In this document: positions 1-9,617 of the stretch, in pieces
Position numbering within the stretch: position 1 is the first letter of the stretch
How the letters are laid out: the number at the start of each line of letters is the position of its first letter
Assembly (NCBI RefSeq): GCF_004802635.2
Contig: NZ_CP046052.1
Span: 4,339,001-4,403,000, forward strand
Source: Methylocystis heyeri
GTDB lineage: Bacteria; Pseudomonadota; Alphaproteobacteria; Rhizobiales; Beijerinckiaceae
Length of the DNA: 64,000 bases
Reading direction: 5' to 3'
The notes under the pieces: generated by a model
The model's input: only the letters and a program-made list of their open reading frames with translations
What the model was told of the DNA's origin: nothing
Databases searched by the model: none
Translations under genes and position numbers: made by a program

Positions 1-542
1 CACGCAATATCGACCTCGAAACGGCGCAAAGCCTCGGCGCTCAGGCCGCAGGCCGGATTGCCAAAGTCGCGCTGACGGTGGACGCAAGCGACGAGGCGCT
101 CGATGCGATCGTCGCCGCGCTAAGCCCCGATTTTCTGCAGCTCCATGGCGGGGAGTCGCCGGCCCGGGTCGAGGCGATCAAGGCCCGTTTCGGTCTCCCC
201 ATCATCAAGGCCATCGGCGTCGCGAGCGCAGAGGATCTGCTCAGGGCGGAAGGTTACGCCAGCGCGGATATTCTCCTGTTCGACGCCAAGCCTTCTCCTG
301 ACGCCACGCTGCCGGGAGGCAATGGCGTGGCTTTCGATTGGTCGCTCCTTGCGGGAGCCTCCCCGGGAAAGCCCTGGCTGCTCTCCGGCGGCCTCGATCC
401 CGAAAATGTCGCGCAGGCTCTCATGATATCGAAAGCCCCCGGCGTCGACGTTTCCTCGGGCGTCGAAAAATCGCGCGGGGTCAAGGCCCCGGGCCTGATC
501 GCGGCCTTCGTCGCCGCCGCGCGGGCAAGGACGAGCCTATAG
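1..542 (+). CDS. trpF: Phosphoribosylanthranilate isomerase, C-terminal part (cut by window edge)
   Basis: Tryptophan biosynthesis: isomerises N-(5'-phosphoribosyl)anthranilate to the carboxyphenylamino-deoxyribulose phosphate. The reading frame is open from the first bases, so the true start lies left of the window. Visible family signatures are VALTVDA, the DFLQLHG strand (Q-L-H-G), IKAIGV, LLFDAK, and the C-terminal LSGGLDPENV followed by GVDVSSGVE, the phosphate-binding end of this TIM barrel. It ends TAG 61-85 bases before trpB, an order (trpF-trpB) typical of alphaproteobacteria. Identity is firm; only the N-terminus is missing. Confidence 0.95.
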   Translation, partial: RNIDLETAQSLGAQAAGRIAKVALTVDASDEALDAIVAALSPDFLQLHGGESPARVEAIKARFGLPIIKAIGVASAEDLLRAEGYASADILLFDAKPSPDATLPGGNGVAFDWSLLAGASPGKPWLLSGGLDPENVAQALMISKAPGVDVSSGVEKSRGVKAPGLIAAFVAAARARTSL

Positions 543-626
543 CCTTCAGGATGCCTGCGCCGCTTTCTTCGCGGGCGCTGAAAGGCTACATAAACGCGAC
601 ACATGCCCTTCCCGAGGAAACGCCCG

Positions 627-1865
627 GTGAACCAATTCGCGCCTAATTCCTTCCGCAATGGTCCAGACGAAAACGGCCGCTTCGGCATTTTCGGCGGCCG
701 CTTCGTCGCCGAAACGCTGATGCCTCTGGTGCTCGCTCTCGAGCGCGCCTACGGCGAAGCCAAGGCCGACCCGGCTTTCCACGCCGAACTGCAGGATCTC
801 CACAAGCATTATGTCGGCCGTCCCAGCGCGCTTTATTTCGCCGAGCGCATCACCGAGCATTTGCGGGAGAAGGCCGGCGAGGGCATGGGGGCCAAGGTCT
901 TTTTCAAGCGCGAGGAGCTCAACCACACCGGCGCGCATAAGATCAACAACGTCCTCGGCCAGATCGTCCTCGCCCGGCGCATGGGCAAGAAGCGCATCAT
1001 CGCCGAAACCGGCGCCGGCCAGCACGGCGTCGCGACGGCGACCGCCTGCGCGCGTTTCGGACTGCAATGCGTGGTCTATATGGGCGCGGTCGACGTCGAA
1101 CGGCAGAAGCCCAATGTGTTCCGCATGAAGATGCTGGGGGCGGAGGTCGTGCCGGTGCAGTCGGGCGCCCGCACCCTCAAGGACGCGATGAATGAGGCGC
1201 TGCGCGATTGGGTGACCAATGTCGCCGACACTTTTTATTGCATCGGCACGGCGGCGGGGCCGCATCCCTATCCGATGATGGTGCGCGATCTCCAGTCGAT
1301 CATCGGCAAGGAGACCCGCGACCAGATGCAGGAGATGGAGGGCCGTCTGCCGGATTCGCTGGTGGCCTGCATCGGCGGGGGCTCCAACGCCATCGGCCTG
1401 TTTCACCCCTTTCTGGACGAACCCGACATAGAAATTTACGGCGTCGAGGCGGCGGGCCATGGCCTGGAGGTTCCGAACGGCCATGCCGCCTCGCTCGCCG
1501 GCGGCCGGCCCGGCGTTCTGCATGGCAACCGCACTTATCTGCTGATGAACGACGATGGCCAGATTCTCGAAGGCCATTCGGTCTCGGCCGGCCTCGATTA
1601 TCCCGGCATCGGACCGGAGCACAGCTGGCTGCACGAGACGGGGCGGGTGAAATATCTCAACGCCACCGACAAGGAAGCGCTGGACGCGTTTCAGCTCTGC
1701 TCGCGCCTCGAAGGAATCATTCCCGCGCTGGAGCCTTCCCATGCTCTGGCCAAGGTGCTGGAACTCGCCCCCAAAAAGCCGCGCGACCATCTGATGGTGA
1801 TGAACCTGAGCGGCCGCGGCGACAAGGACATCTTCACCGTCGCCGAGGTCCTCGGCGGAATGTGA
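627..1865 (+). CDS. trpB: Tryptophan synthase beta chain
   Basis: PLP enzyme that condenses indole with serine to give tryptophan. The schiff-base lysine lies in [10 protein letters not shown] (about K105 from this start). Also visible are the phosphate-binding GGGSNAIG loop, the AETGAGQHG segment and the C-terminal NLSGRGDKD, so the protein is full length (about 412 residues). I chose GTG 627 because GAGGAAA lies six bases upstream and the N-terminus then begins NQFAPNSFR as in relatives; an in-frame ATG at 603 would add eight residues. It follows trpF, but no trpA comes next: a strong terminator and an opposite-strand gene follow directly. Confidence 0.96.
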   Translation: MNQFAPNSFRNGPDENGRFGIFGGRFVAETLMPLVLALERAYGEAKADPAFHAELQDLHKHYVGRPSALYFAERITEHLREKAGEGMGAKVFFKREELNHTGAHKINNVLGQIVLARRMGKKRIIAETGAGQHGVATATACARFGLQCVVYMGAVDVERQKPNVFRMKMLGAEVVPVQSGARTLKDAMNEALRDWVTNVADTFYCIGTAAGPHPYPMMVRDLQSIIGKETRDQMQEMEGRLPDSLVACIGGGSNAIGLFHPFLDEPDIEIYGVEAAGHGLEVPNGHAASLAGGRPGVLHGNRTYLLMNDDGQILEGHSVSAGLDYPGIGPEHSWLHETGRVKYLNATDKEALDAFQLCSRLEGIIPALEPSHALAKVLELAPKKPRDHLMVMNLSGRGDKDIFTVAEVLGGM

Positions 1866-1916
1866 GGCCGAAGCCGGGAAGGAAACTCCCGCCTCGCTCT
1901 CCGCGGCGATTACGCC

Positions 1917-1956
1917 AGCGCCTCCGCTTCGAAATACGAGGCGGAGGCGCTTTTTT
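1917..1956 (+). terminator. Rho-independent terminator after trpB
   Basis: Perfect 11-bp stem AGCGCCTCCGC / GCGGAGGCGCT with a 13-base loop, followed by a run of six T. It lies about 50 bases after the trpB stop and closes the trpF-trpB transcript. Confidence 0.9.
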
Positions 1957-2005
1957 GAGGCGGTCTCGTTTCCGCGGATCGCGAAACGGTCTCGCGGAAG
2001 CCGTA

Positions 2006-5000
2006 TCAGAGCTGCGACATCTTCGGCTTTATGCTCGAAGACTTCGGGACCGGAGGCAGATCGGGAGCCTTCAGGCTTTCCCAACCCGCCCTGGGCGGGG
2101 CCACGTCATTGGCCTCGCGCTTGGGTTGGCGCGGCTTGAAACCGTCCACCAGCGCCTTGGCCGCCGCAAGCTCCTTGGAATCCAGCCGCGAAGCCACCTC
2201 GTCGCGCTTCTTGGCGGCGTCGGCGTCGCCCTGCTGCGCCGCAGCCGAGAACCATAGATAGGATTGGGTCATGCTCTGGCCGACGCCGAGGCCGCGGGCG
2301 TAGAGGATGGCGAGATTATACTGGCTGTCGCGGACGCCGAGTTCGGCCGCGCGCCGGAACCAGTCCGAGGCGACGCCGTAGTCGGGCTTCCCGTCATTGC
2401 CTTCGGCGGCGAGGACGGCGAGATTATGCATCGCCCTCGCATTTCCCGCCTCCGCCGCCTGCTCATAGAGCTTGCGGGCGCGGGTGTAGTCGCGCTCGAC
2501 GCCTATGCCCTTCTCGTAATATGAGCCCAGCCGGTATTGCGCCGGGGCAAGGCCTTGTTCGGCCGCCTTCTGGAACCATTCAGCCGCGGCCTTGTTGTCG
2601 CGCGGCAGGCCGCGGCCATCCGCATAGCGGGAGCCGAGCTCATATTGCGCGGCGGCGTCGCCGGTGGCGGCGAGCGCCTTGATGGCGGCCGCGGTCTCCT
2701 GCGGGGAATGGCTGATCGCGCCGACCGGCGCGGTGTCGACGCCGGCGGCCGGCTTTGCAGCCGGATGCGGCGCCATGGCGGGGCCGGACGGGAAGGGGCC
2801 GATCGGCGCAAGGCCGAGCGGGGAGGACGCGGCCGTTCCCGCGGGGGTGGAATTTGGGCTCGCGAGCTGGGGGATCGAAGATCCGGCCGCGGCGGCGGGA
2901 TTGGCCTTTTGCGGTTCCGCGGCCGGCGCCGGCTCGGAAGGCGCGATCTGGGGCTGCGGGGCGGCGAGCTCGGCGGTTCCGCCGGTTTCGCCGATGGAAC
3001 GCGCGTCGCCGGTCTCCCCATGCTTGGTCGCGAGTTTGACATGATGGGCCATCTGATAGGCGCCCACCAGCATGACGAGAGCCGTCAGGCCGAGGAGAAT
3101 CGGACGCTTGCGCGCCGCGAGCGTCGCTCCGACGCCGGCGAGGACCGCGCTCTTTTCGTTTTCGGCCTCGACCGGCTTCGACTGCCTGGGCGCTTTCCTG
3201 CGCGCCGCTTCTTCGGCGCTCGCCTCCGATGCGACCTGCTGCGCGGCCCGGCGGGCTGCGGCGATGAAGGCCGACTGGGTGCTTTCGCCCCGCGGCGCGA
3301 AAGGAGCGGAGTCCTGCCGCAGCGAATCGAAGTCGACGTCCTCGACATCCCGGCCCCGGCGCATGCTCGGCTGTTCGATCGGCCGCTCGAGCGCGTCGAA
3401 AGAAGGCTCCGTTATGCGCTTCTGATAGGAGGAACGAGCTTCCCCGGCGCCTGATCCTCGCGCGGCCTCCCGCGGGCGGGCGGCTTCGGGCGCAGGACTG
3501 CGCAATTGCGGCGCGCTTCGGATTTCGGTGAGTTCGTCTTCGAAGATCGCGAGGCGATCCACGACGCGCTCCAGGGTTTCATGCACCGCGGACAGGGTTT
3601 CGTGCGTCCTCGCGCCGGCTTCGTCCTGCACCCGGCGGATGTCTTCGATTTCCTTGCGGGCGGCCGGATTGAGGGCGCCGGCCATATTCGAAGCCTCGCG
3701 CAATACTTCGAGCGTCGCCCTCCGCACCGCCGCCTCGGCGGCGTCGGTCGCGCCGATGCGGGTTTCCTCGATGCGGGAGAACAGTTCCGCGATCTTGCCC
3801 TCTATCGAGGCCAGCGCCGCTCCATTGCCGTCCTTGCGGTCGAGCCGCTGCGACAATTCCTTGATCTGGCCTTCGAGCGACAGGAGAACGGCGGCGTCGG
3901 CGTTGGGCTCGAGCGCGCTGTTCACCTTGCGCGTCACCTGCTCGACGAGATCGGCCATCTGGGCGCGGTTGATATCCTCGCGCGAGCGGGCGCCGGCTTC
4001 GATGCGCGCCGCCAGGGCGTTGTGCATGAAGTCGATTCGGTCCGATATCTCTTCGAACTGCGAAAGAGGCAAGGCGTCGTAGACAGATCCTTCGCCGCGC
4101 GCCGAGGAAATATCGCCGATCTTGTCCAGCTTTTGCGAGAGCTGTTCGACCTGATGTTCGAGCTGCTCGATGTCGCGGCGCCCGGCCTCGGGCTCCAAAG
4201 CGGCGTCGATGCGGTCTCCGAGCCGGCGGACGAGATCCTCTATGTGGCTGAGGTCCACGGCGCTGTGGGCGAAGCCGTCCTGCTCGTAGCGCGTCGTCAG
4301 CGTCTTGCCGATATTGTCTATCCGGTGCGCCAGCTCCTTGAAGTGCCCTTCGTGATCCGGGCCGGACAGAAGGCGTTCGATGCGGGCGATGGACTGCGCC
4401 GCCGCCGGGTCCTGAATTCTGGCCTCGAGCTTCTCGATCTTGCGCCCGAGCTCCTCGAAGGCGGGGTTGTGGTTCTTGTTATCGAGAGCGGAGTCGATCT
4501 TTTTCGCGAGCGACGCCACGAGGCTCTCGAGCGAGGCGGCGTTCGCCGTCTGCTGCTGGGCCATGCCGCGATCGATGCGCTGGGCCAGCGATTTGTGCAT
4601 GGTCTCGATGCGCGCGTCGATCTGGTCGAAGCGCTTGGCGCCGCTTTTCGCCGCGACTTCCTCGAGCTTGCCGGAAAGCTTCTCGAGCCGGTGGTTGAAG
4701 GCGTTGAGGCTGTTCCCTGTTTCCGCCGCGACGATCGAGCGGATCGCCTTGACCACCTCGTCGATTTCCTTGCCGGAACCCCTGCCGGCGGCGATCGACA
4801 GGCCGTCGACGCGCTGCGTGAGGTCGAACAGCCGGGTTTCCAGTTTTTCGAGCGGCAGGGGCCTCGAAGCGAGGGCTCCCAAAAGCTCCTTGATCTCCAG
4901 AGTCTGGCGGCTGAGCTGGCCGAGCGTCGCCGCGTCCGCCGGGCTCGCCGACGGCATGTTCTCGAGGCGCTGCGCGATCGCGCGCACGTCGGCGGAGAGA

Positions 5001-7066
5001 TTGCCGACGAGCGGAGACGGATCGAGATCTTTCATCACGGCGCGCAATTCGCCGGCGAGCCTCTCGACCGGAGCGAGAGCGGCTTCTCCTACTCCGCGGT
5101 CGCGCTGGGCGTCGATCCGGTGAAGAAGTTCGTGAACTGCGGACTCGATGGCGGTGGTGGAGGCGCGCGGGGCGAGATCGCGCAGCGCGCCGGAGAGAGA
5201 CTCGATCTCCTCGCGCAGGCGCTCGACGTCCTTCGAGATGCGCTCCTGGCGATCGGCGTTCTGACTTATCTCCTGATGAACCCCCGCGATCTCGCGCGAA
5301 AGGGAATGCACCGAATCGCCGAGCTGATCGAATCGGCGCGCCGCCTCGGGATTTTCCTTATGCGCGTTTTGATCGATCTGGCGTGAAAGCCTTTCGAACT
5401 GCTCGCCGAGCCGTCCAAAGCGTTCGGCCGTGGCCGGATGTTCCACGCGCAAGGCGTCTTCGACCCGACGCGAAAGCTCGTCGACTTGCTCGCTGAGCCC
5501 GGCGAAGCGGCGCGTGTGCGCCGGGTGATCGTATTGCGCCGTCGCGGAAATCTGGTCGCCGAGGCTTTCAATGAGCCCGGCGAGCTGCGAGAAACGCCGG
5601 GCGTTGGCCGGTTGATCCGATTGCAGGGCGGATTCGACCTGGCGCGAAAGCGTCTCGACCTGTTCGCCGAGTTCCCTGAAGCGGCGCTCGGCGGACGAGT
5701 CCTCCCGCGTCGAAAAGTCCTGCAGGTGACGCGACAGCGAATCGATCGTCTCGCCCAGCCGGTCGAAGCGGCGCACGATCGCGGGATGCTCCTTCCGGGA
5801 GAGGCCTTCGATCTGATCGGAAACCAGCGCGACCGTTTTGCCCAGCTGATCGAAGCGGTGTGCGATCGCAGGCGTCTCGCCGCGGGCGCTTTCCTCGATC
5901 TGGCGGCGCAGGCTGTCCACCTGCCGCATCAGCACCAGCTGCTGATCGGCGCGATCGCCTTCGCCGCTTTGGAGAGCTTCGAGCCTTCGGGCCACGGCGT
6001 CGACCGCCGCGTGCAGGTTCTCGAGACGCTCGATGGCGAGCCGGGGGTCGGGCGAGGGGGCTTCTTCGACGTCTTTCTTCGGCGGCGCGGCGGGCGCATC
6101 CGCTGCATCGAGCTCGGATTGGCGGCTGGCGATCTCGGCGATCGCGTCGGCGAGCGGCCGCTTATGGCGCGCGGCGGCGCCGAGCGGGGCGGGATCGACG
6201 GCGGCCCTGGGGGGCTCCTGCGGCGTTGGTCCGCGCTCCGCCGGTTCGGAACCGGCGCTCGCCGGTTTGGCCTCCCTTTCCCGCGCGTCGGCGTCGAGCC
6301 TGGAGGCTATGGCTGCGAGCCGCTTGTCGAGGCCGGAGATAGCCTCCTCGAAATCGGTGCCGCGGCCGTCGTTGGAAAGGCGGTCTATCCGTGATTCGAG
6401 CCGCGCCAACGCGCTGCGAATCGGGCGGGAATTGCCCTGCTCCGGTTGAGCGGCGATCTTCGATTCGATCCGGCCCAGCCGCTCGACGAGCACGTCGAGC
6501 GTTTCCGTTTCCTTCGGGCGCTTTTGCGCGCTGTTTTCGATGAGATCGGCGATGTTCTCCAGCGCTTCGGCGGTCCGGCGCTCGTTCTGCGCGGCGCGGC
6601 GCTCGAATGAGGCGACGGCGTCGTCGATGGCGCCGGGATCGAACCGCCGCTGGGTGGTCTCGATCATCTCTGCGATGTTTTCCAGGGCCCTGGCGGTATG
6701 GCGCTCGCTGGCCGCGACGCGGCGGGTCACCAGGGCGGCGGCGCTTTCCGCGATCTCGTCCGGATCGATCTTCGGCTCGGGCCGTCTCGGCTGGTCGCGC
6801 CAGCGGGGGGGCTGCGAATCGAATTCGGGCTCGCGCTCGCGCCGACGGTCGCGGCGCCTCGACGCCGAAGCGTGGCGGCGTTCCTCGAATTCGTCTTCTA
6901 CGAGACGATCTTCGGAGGCGGTTTCGAGGTCGGCCTCTTGGCGTTCGTCGCGCCAATCGTCACGCCGTCCATCGCGCTCGTTCTCGAAGCGTCGCGCTTC
7001 GGCGCGCCGAACCTGACGCGAGTCCTCGCCGGAATTTTTGAATTTGCGGGAAAGCGCCTTGATCAT
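2006..7066 (-). CDS. PodJ-like polar localization protein with coiled coils, one membrane segment and Sel1 repeats
   Basis: A 1686-residue protein. Residues 1-110 are extremely charged (Arg/Glu/Asp). Residues ~110-1250 are long predicted coiled coil with many ALENIA, LSRQVE and RIE type heptads, including seven 29-residue tandem repeats at residues 403-605. A single hydrophobic segment (LLGLTALVMLVGAY) sits near residue 1325, then a Pro/Ala-rich linker, then about four Sel1-like repeats (AAQYELGSRYADG, APAQYRLGSYYEKG, ARAMHNLAVLAAEG, DSQYNLAILYARG) near 1460-1640. This order (cytoplasmic coiled coil, one TM, periplasmic Sel1) matches PodJ-type polarity factors known from Caulobacter and rhizobia, but it is much longer. 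The specific role is inferred from architecture. Confidence 0.75.
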   Translation of the reverse strand: MIKALSRKFKNSGEDSRQVRRAEARRFENERDGRRDDWRDERQEADLETASEDRLVEDEFEERRHASASRRRDRRREREPEFDSQPPRWRDQPRRPEPKIDPDEIAESAAALVTRRVAASERHTARALENIAEMIETTQRRFDPGAIDDAVASFERRAAQNERRTAEALENIADLIENSAQKRPKETETLDVLVERLGRIESKIAAQPEQGNSRPIRSALARLESRIDRLSNDGRGTDFEEAISGLDKRLAAIASRLDADAREREAKPASAGSEPAERGPTPQEPPRAAVDPAPLGAAARHKRPLADAIAEIASRQSELDAADAPAAPPKKDVEEAPSPDPRLAIERLENLHAAVDAVARRLEALQSGEGDRADQQLVLMRQVDSLRRQIEESARGETPAIAHRFDQLGKTVALVSDQIEGLSRKEHPAIVRRFDRLGETIDSLSRHLQDFSTREDSSAERRFRELGEQVETLSRQVESALQSDQPANARRFSQLAGLIESLGDQISATAQYDHPAHTRRFAGLSEQVDELSRRVEDALRVEHPATAERFGRLGEQFERLSRQIDQNAHKENPEAARRFDQLGDSVHSLSREIAGVHQEISQNADRQERISKDVERLREEIESLSGALRDLAPRASTTAIESAVHELLHRIDAQRDRGVGEAALAPVERLAGELRAVMKDLDPSPLVGNLSADVRAIAQRLENMPSASPADAATLGQLSRQTLEIKELLGALASRPLPLEKLETRLFDLTQRVDGLSIAAGRGSGKEIDEVVKAIRSIVAAETGNSLNAFNHRLEKLSGKLEEVAAKSGAKRFDQIDARIETMHKSLAQRIDRGMAQQQTANAASLESLVASLAKKIDSALDNKNHNPAFEELGRKIEKLEARIQDPAAAQSIARIERLLSGPDHEGHFKELAHRIDNIGKTLTTRYEQDGFAHSAVDLSHIEDLVRRLGDRIDAALEPEAGRRDIEQLEHQVEQLSQKLDKIGDISSARGEGSVYDALPLSQFEEISDRIDFMHNALAARIEAGARSREDINRAQMADLVEQVTRKVNSALEPNADAAVLLSLEGQIKELSQRLDRKDGNGAALASIEGKIAELFSRIEETRIGATDAAEAAVRRATLEVLREASNMAGALNPAARKEIEDIRRVQDEAGARTHETLSAVHETLERVVDRLAIFEDELTEIRSAPQLRSPAPEAARPREAARGSGAGEARSSYQKRITEPSFDALERPIEQPSMRRGRDVEDVDFDSLRQDSAPFAPRGESTQSAFIAAARRAAQQVASEASAEEAARRKAPRQSKPVEAENEKSAVLAGVGATLAARKRPILLGLTALVMLVGAYQMAHHVKLATKHGETGDARSIGETGGTAELAAPQPQIAPSEPAPAAEPQKANPAAAAGSSIPQLASPNSTPAGTAASSPLGLAPIGPFPSGPAMAPHPAAKPAAGVDTAPVGAISHSPQETAAAIKALAATGDAAAQYELGSRYADGRGLPRDNKAAAEWFQKAAEQGLAPAQYRLGSYYEKGIGVERDYTRARKLYEQAAEAGNARAMHNLAVLAAEGNDGKPDYGVASDWFRRAAELGVRDSQYNLAILYARGLGVGQSMTQSYLWFSAAAQQGDADAAKKRDEVASRLDSKELAAAKALVDGFKPRQPKREANDVAPPRAGWESLKAPDLPPVPKSSSIKPKMSQL
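5252..5860 (-). repeat. Seven tandem 29-residue (87-bp) coding repeats
   Basis: Inside the PodJ-like gene. Each unit starts with (R/H/E)RF, then a pattern like xxLGExVxxLSRQVExA and an acidic/His-Pro tail (EHPA, DQPA, DHPA, EHPA, ENPE). Starts are exactly 29 residues apart at 403, 432, 461, 490, 519, 548 and 577. The last unit loses the pattern in its second half. Copies are diverged at protein level, so this is an old duplication. Confidence 0.85.
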
Positions 7067-7747
7067 GTGGGCATCCGCCGGGTCAGGCCCTGATGGGGAG
7101 TTGGATGATTAAGCTCGAGACTGACGCGGGCGCGGGGAACATCGCGCGGCACTAGCGGCCTGTGACGGCCTTTGAACGCGACTTTCCGTCAATCAGGGTA
7201 AACAGGAAGTTAACCGAACGGGGATTTATGAAGCCTGTGTTCATATTTACCTTCTCGCCGGCGCTATCGCCGCAGCTTCGGCGCAGGCGACCGCCCGCGC
7301 ATTCGTTTACGCACGAACGACGTTCGATAAGGACAGGGCTGGACGCTTGACGCGGGACAATATGCCGCCGTCTGGCGGGCTGGCCGAACGGGCCGGGCCG
7401 GAGCAGAGAATCGCGCGACGTCGGAGTGAACTCGAACAGCGAATCGCGACATCAAAATACAAAGCAGGCTCTAGGATTACCGACAAGACGTTTCTGCGAA
7501 AAAGCGCAGCACCGTTTCGTCGCAGCCGGGGGTCCCGGCGCGGATTCGGCGTCTTCGAATCGGGCTTGCCGGAGATGTTCCGCGATTTCCAAGGAGGCGC
7601 GGGCGGGCCGCGAACTCGCCTATTGCGTCGAAGCGCGGGCCTCTCTAGCTAGGGCAAGGCACGATACTAGATAATAGCGGCATCGGCCGTCGTGCGACAG
7701 CAGCGCCCTGCCTCGCAGCGGCGGCCGCCACGCTACTGGAGGGCGCA
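7067..7747. other. Long intergenic region, no gene recognised
   Basis: About 680 bases between the divergent PodJ-like gene and the acyl-CoA dehydrogenase gene. It must hold both promoters. Short frames exist (for example 7347-7652) but have no recognisable domain, no good ribosome site and the base composition of shadow frames. I see no tRNA or clear terminator. Confidence 0.5.
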
Positions 7748-9541
7748 ATGCCGATCTACAAGGCCCCGGTGGACGACGCGGTTTTTCTGTTGGACGACGT
7801 TCTTGATTTCAACGGTTACGGCCAGTTGCCGGGCTTCGGCGACCTTACCGTCGACATGCTTTCCCAGATTCTCGGCGAGGCGGCGAAGCTTTTCGAGGAA
7901 GTGACGCTGCCCTTGAACCAGATCGGCGACCGGGCAGGTTGCGTGCGTCTCGACGACGCGAGCGTGACCACTCCGCCGGGTTTCAAGGCGGCCTACAAAT
8001 CCCTCGCCGACGGCGGCTGGATCGGGCTTTCGATTCCGACCGAATACGGGGGGCAGGGCCTTCCCTATACGCTGACAGTGCTCATCAACGAATTCGCGAC
8101 CTCGGCCAATATGTCGCTCGCGATGTATTCCGGATTGACCCAGGGGGCGATGGCCGCCCTGCTGCGACATGGCGACGAGCGGCAGAAGCGCATATTCATC
8201 CCCAGGATGGCGTCCGGAGTCTGGGCCGGCACCATGAACCTCACCGAGCCGCAATGCGGAACCGATCTCGGGCTCCTCACCACCAGGGCTGCGCCCCGTC
8301 CCGATGGGAGCTACGCCATCACCGGGCAGAAGATCTTTATTTCTTCGGGCGAGCACGACCTCGCCGAAAACATCATTCATCTCGTGCTTGCGCGGATCGA
8401 GGGAGCGCCTGCGGGCGTGAAGGGCATTTCGCTGTTCATCGTGCCCAAGTTCAACCTGAACGGCGATGGTTCGCTGGGCTCCCGAAACAACGTGTCCTGC
8501 GGCTCGATCGAGCACAAGATGGGCATTCACGCCAATTCCACCTGCGTGATGAACTACGACGACGCGACGGGCTTTCTCGTGGGCGAAGCCAATCGCGGGC
8601 TCAACGCCATGTTCGTGATGATGAACGAGGCCCGGCTCGGCGTCGCGGTGCAGGGACTTTCAATATCGGAGATCGCCTATCAGAACGCCGCGCAATATGC
8701 GCGCGAGCGCTTGCAGGGCAGGTCCCTTTCCGGTCCCAAATATCCGGCGCAGAGCGCGGATCCCATCATCGTGCATCCCGACATCCGCAGGATGCTGCTC
8801 GAAATCCGCTCCTTCAACGAAGCTGCGCGCGGCCTCGCGCTCAGCGCCGCCCTCGACAGCGACGTGGCGCATCGATCGTCCGACCCGACAGCGCGCCAGG
8901 CGGCGGAGGATCGGCTCGGCCTGCTGACCCCTGTGCTGAAAGGCATGCTGACCGACGTCGGTTTCGAGAACGCGGTCAAGGCGATGCAGGTCTTCGGCGG
9001 CCACGGCTACATCGGCGAATGGGGCATGGAGCAATTCGTGCGCGACGCCCGCATCGCCATGATTTACGAAGGCGCCAACGGCATCCAGGCGCTCGACCTC
9101 GTGGGGCGCAAGCTGCCCAAGGACGGCGGCCGGGCCGCGATGGCCTGGTTCAAGGAAATTTCCGCCTTCATCGCCGCCAATGGCGAGAACGAGCCGTTGA
9201 AGCCGTTTGTTCAGGGACTTCAGTCCGCGCTGGGCGATCTGCAGAAGGCGACGGCGTGGCTGATGCAGAACGCTCTGGCCAAGCCCGACAATGCCGGCGC
9301 GGCCTCTTATGACTATATGCATCTCTTCGGGCGGGTCGCGCTGGGATACATGTGGGCGCGGATCGCCAAAGCCGCCCTCGCCGGGGCGCAGCGCGATCCT
9401 GCGTCCGCCAGGGCCATGGAGGCGAAGCTGATCGCCGGCAGGTTCTTCGTCGAGCGCATGCTTCCCGAAACGGCGTTTCGTCTCGCGCGCATCGTTTCGG
9501 GAGCGGACACGATGATGTCGCTGGACGCCGAAATGTTTTGA
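7748..9541 (+). CDS. Acyl-CoA dehydrogenase with extended C-terminal domain
   Basis: FAD enzyme that introduces the alpha-beta double bond into an acyl-CoA, the first step of beta-oxidation. At 597 residues it belongs to the long class with an extra C-terminal domain (seen in FadE-like and DmdC-like proteins). Seen: N-terminal DVLDFNGYG, GTMNLTEPQCGTDLG (flavin/substrate region), and MIYEGANGIQALDLVGRKL, whose Glu (~441) is the expected catalytic base. The tail YDYMHLFGRVALGYMWARIA is typical of the class. A GGAGGG site stands six bases before the ATG. It leads a three-gene beta-oxidation cluster; substrate chain length cannot be read from sequence. Confidence 0.9.
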   Translation: MPIYKAPVDDAVFLLDDVLDFNGYGQLPGFGDLTVDMLSQILGEAAKLFEEVTLPLNQIGDRAGCVRLDDASVTTPPGFKAAYKSLADGGWIGLSIPTEYGGQGLPYTLTVLINEFATSANMSLAMYSGLTQGAMAALLRHGDERQKRIFIPRMASGVWAGTMNLTEPQCGTDLGLLTTRAAPRPDGSYAITGQKIFISSGEHDLAENIIHLVLARIEGAPAGVKGISLFIVPKFNLNGDGSLGSRNNVSCGSIEHKMGIHANSTCVMNYDDATGFLVGEANRGLNAMFVMMNEARLGVAVQGLSISEIAYQNAAQYARERLQGRSLSGPKYPAQSADPIIVHPDIRRMLLEIRSFNEAARGLALSAALDSDVAHRSSDPTARQAAEDRLGLLTPVLKGMLTDVGFENAVKAMQVFGGHGYIGEWGMEQFVRDARIAMIYEGANGIQALDLVGRKLPKDGGRAAMAWFKEISAFIAANGENEPLKPFVQGLQSALGDLQKATAWLMQNALAKPDNAGAASYDYMHLFGRVALGYMWARIAKAALAGAQRDPASARAMEAKLIAGRFFVERMLPETAFRLARIVSGADTMMSLDAEMF

Positions 9542-9617
9542 TCGCGCTTTGCTTCTTCAGCGCGCCTGCGCGGCCTCAAGGCGTTCTTCGCCATAACGAC
9601 GATCCACGGGGAGTTTC

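Noticed and set aside
546-2084. 512-residue open frame on the minus strand across trpB
   Set aside because: It mirrors trpB codons in a GC-rich genome, has no recognisable domain, and overlaps a certain gene plus its terminator.
3506-5386. 626-residue plus-strand frame inside the PodJ-like gene
   Set aside because: Antisense shadow of a coiled-coil gene; low-complexity Arg/Asp/Val-rich sequence and no start signal. The minus frame has repeats, a membrane helix and Sel1 motifs.
7347-7652. 101-residue frame in the long gap before the acyl-CoA dehydrogenase
   Set aside because: Arg/Ser/Gly-rich shadow-like composition, no ribosome site, no family; not supported as a gene.
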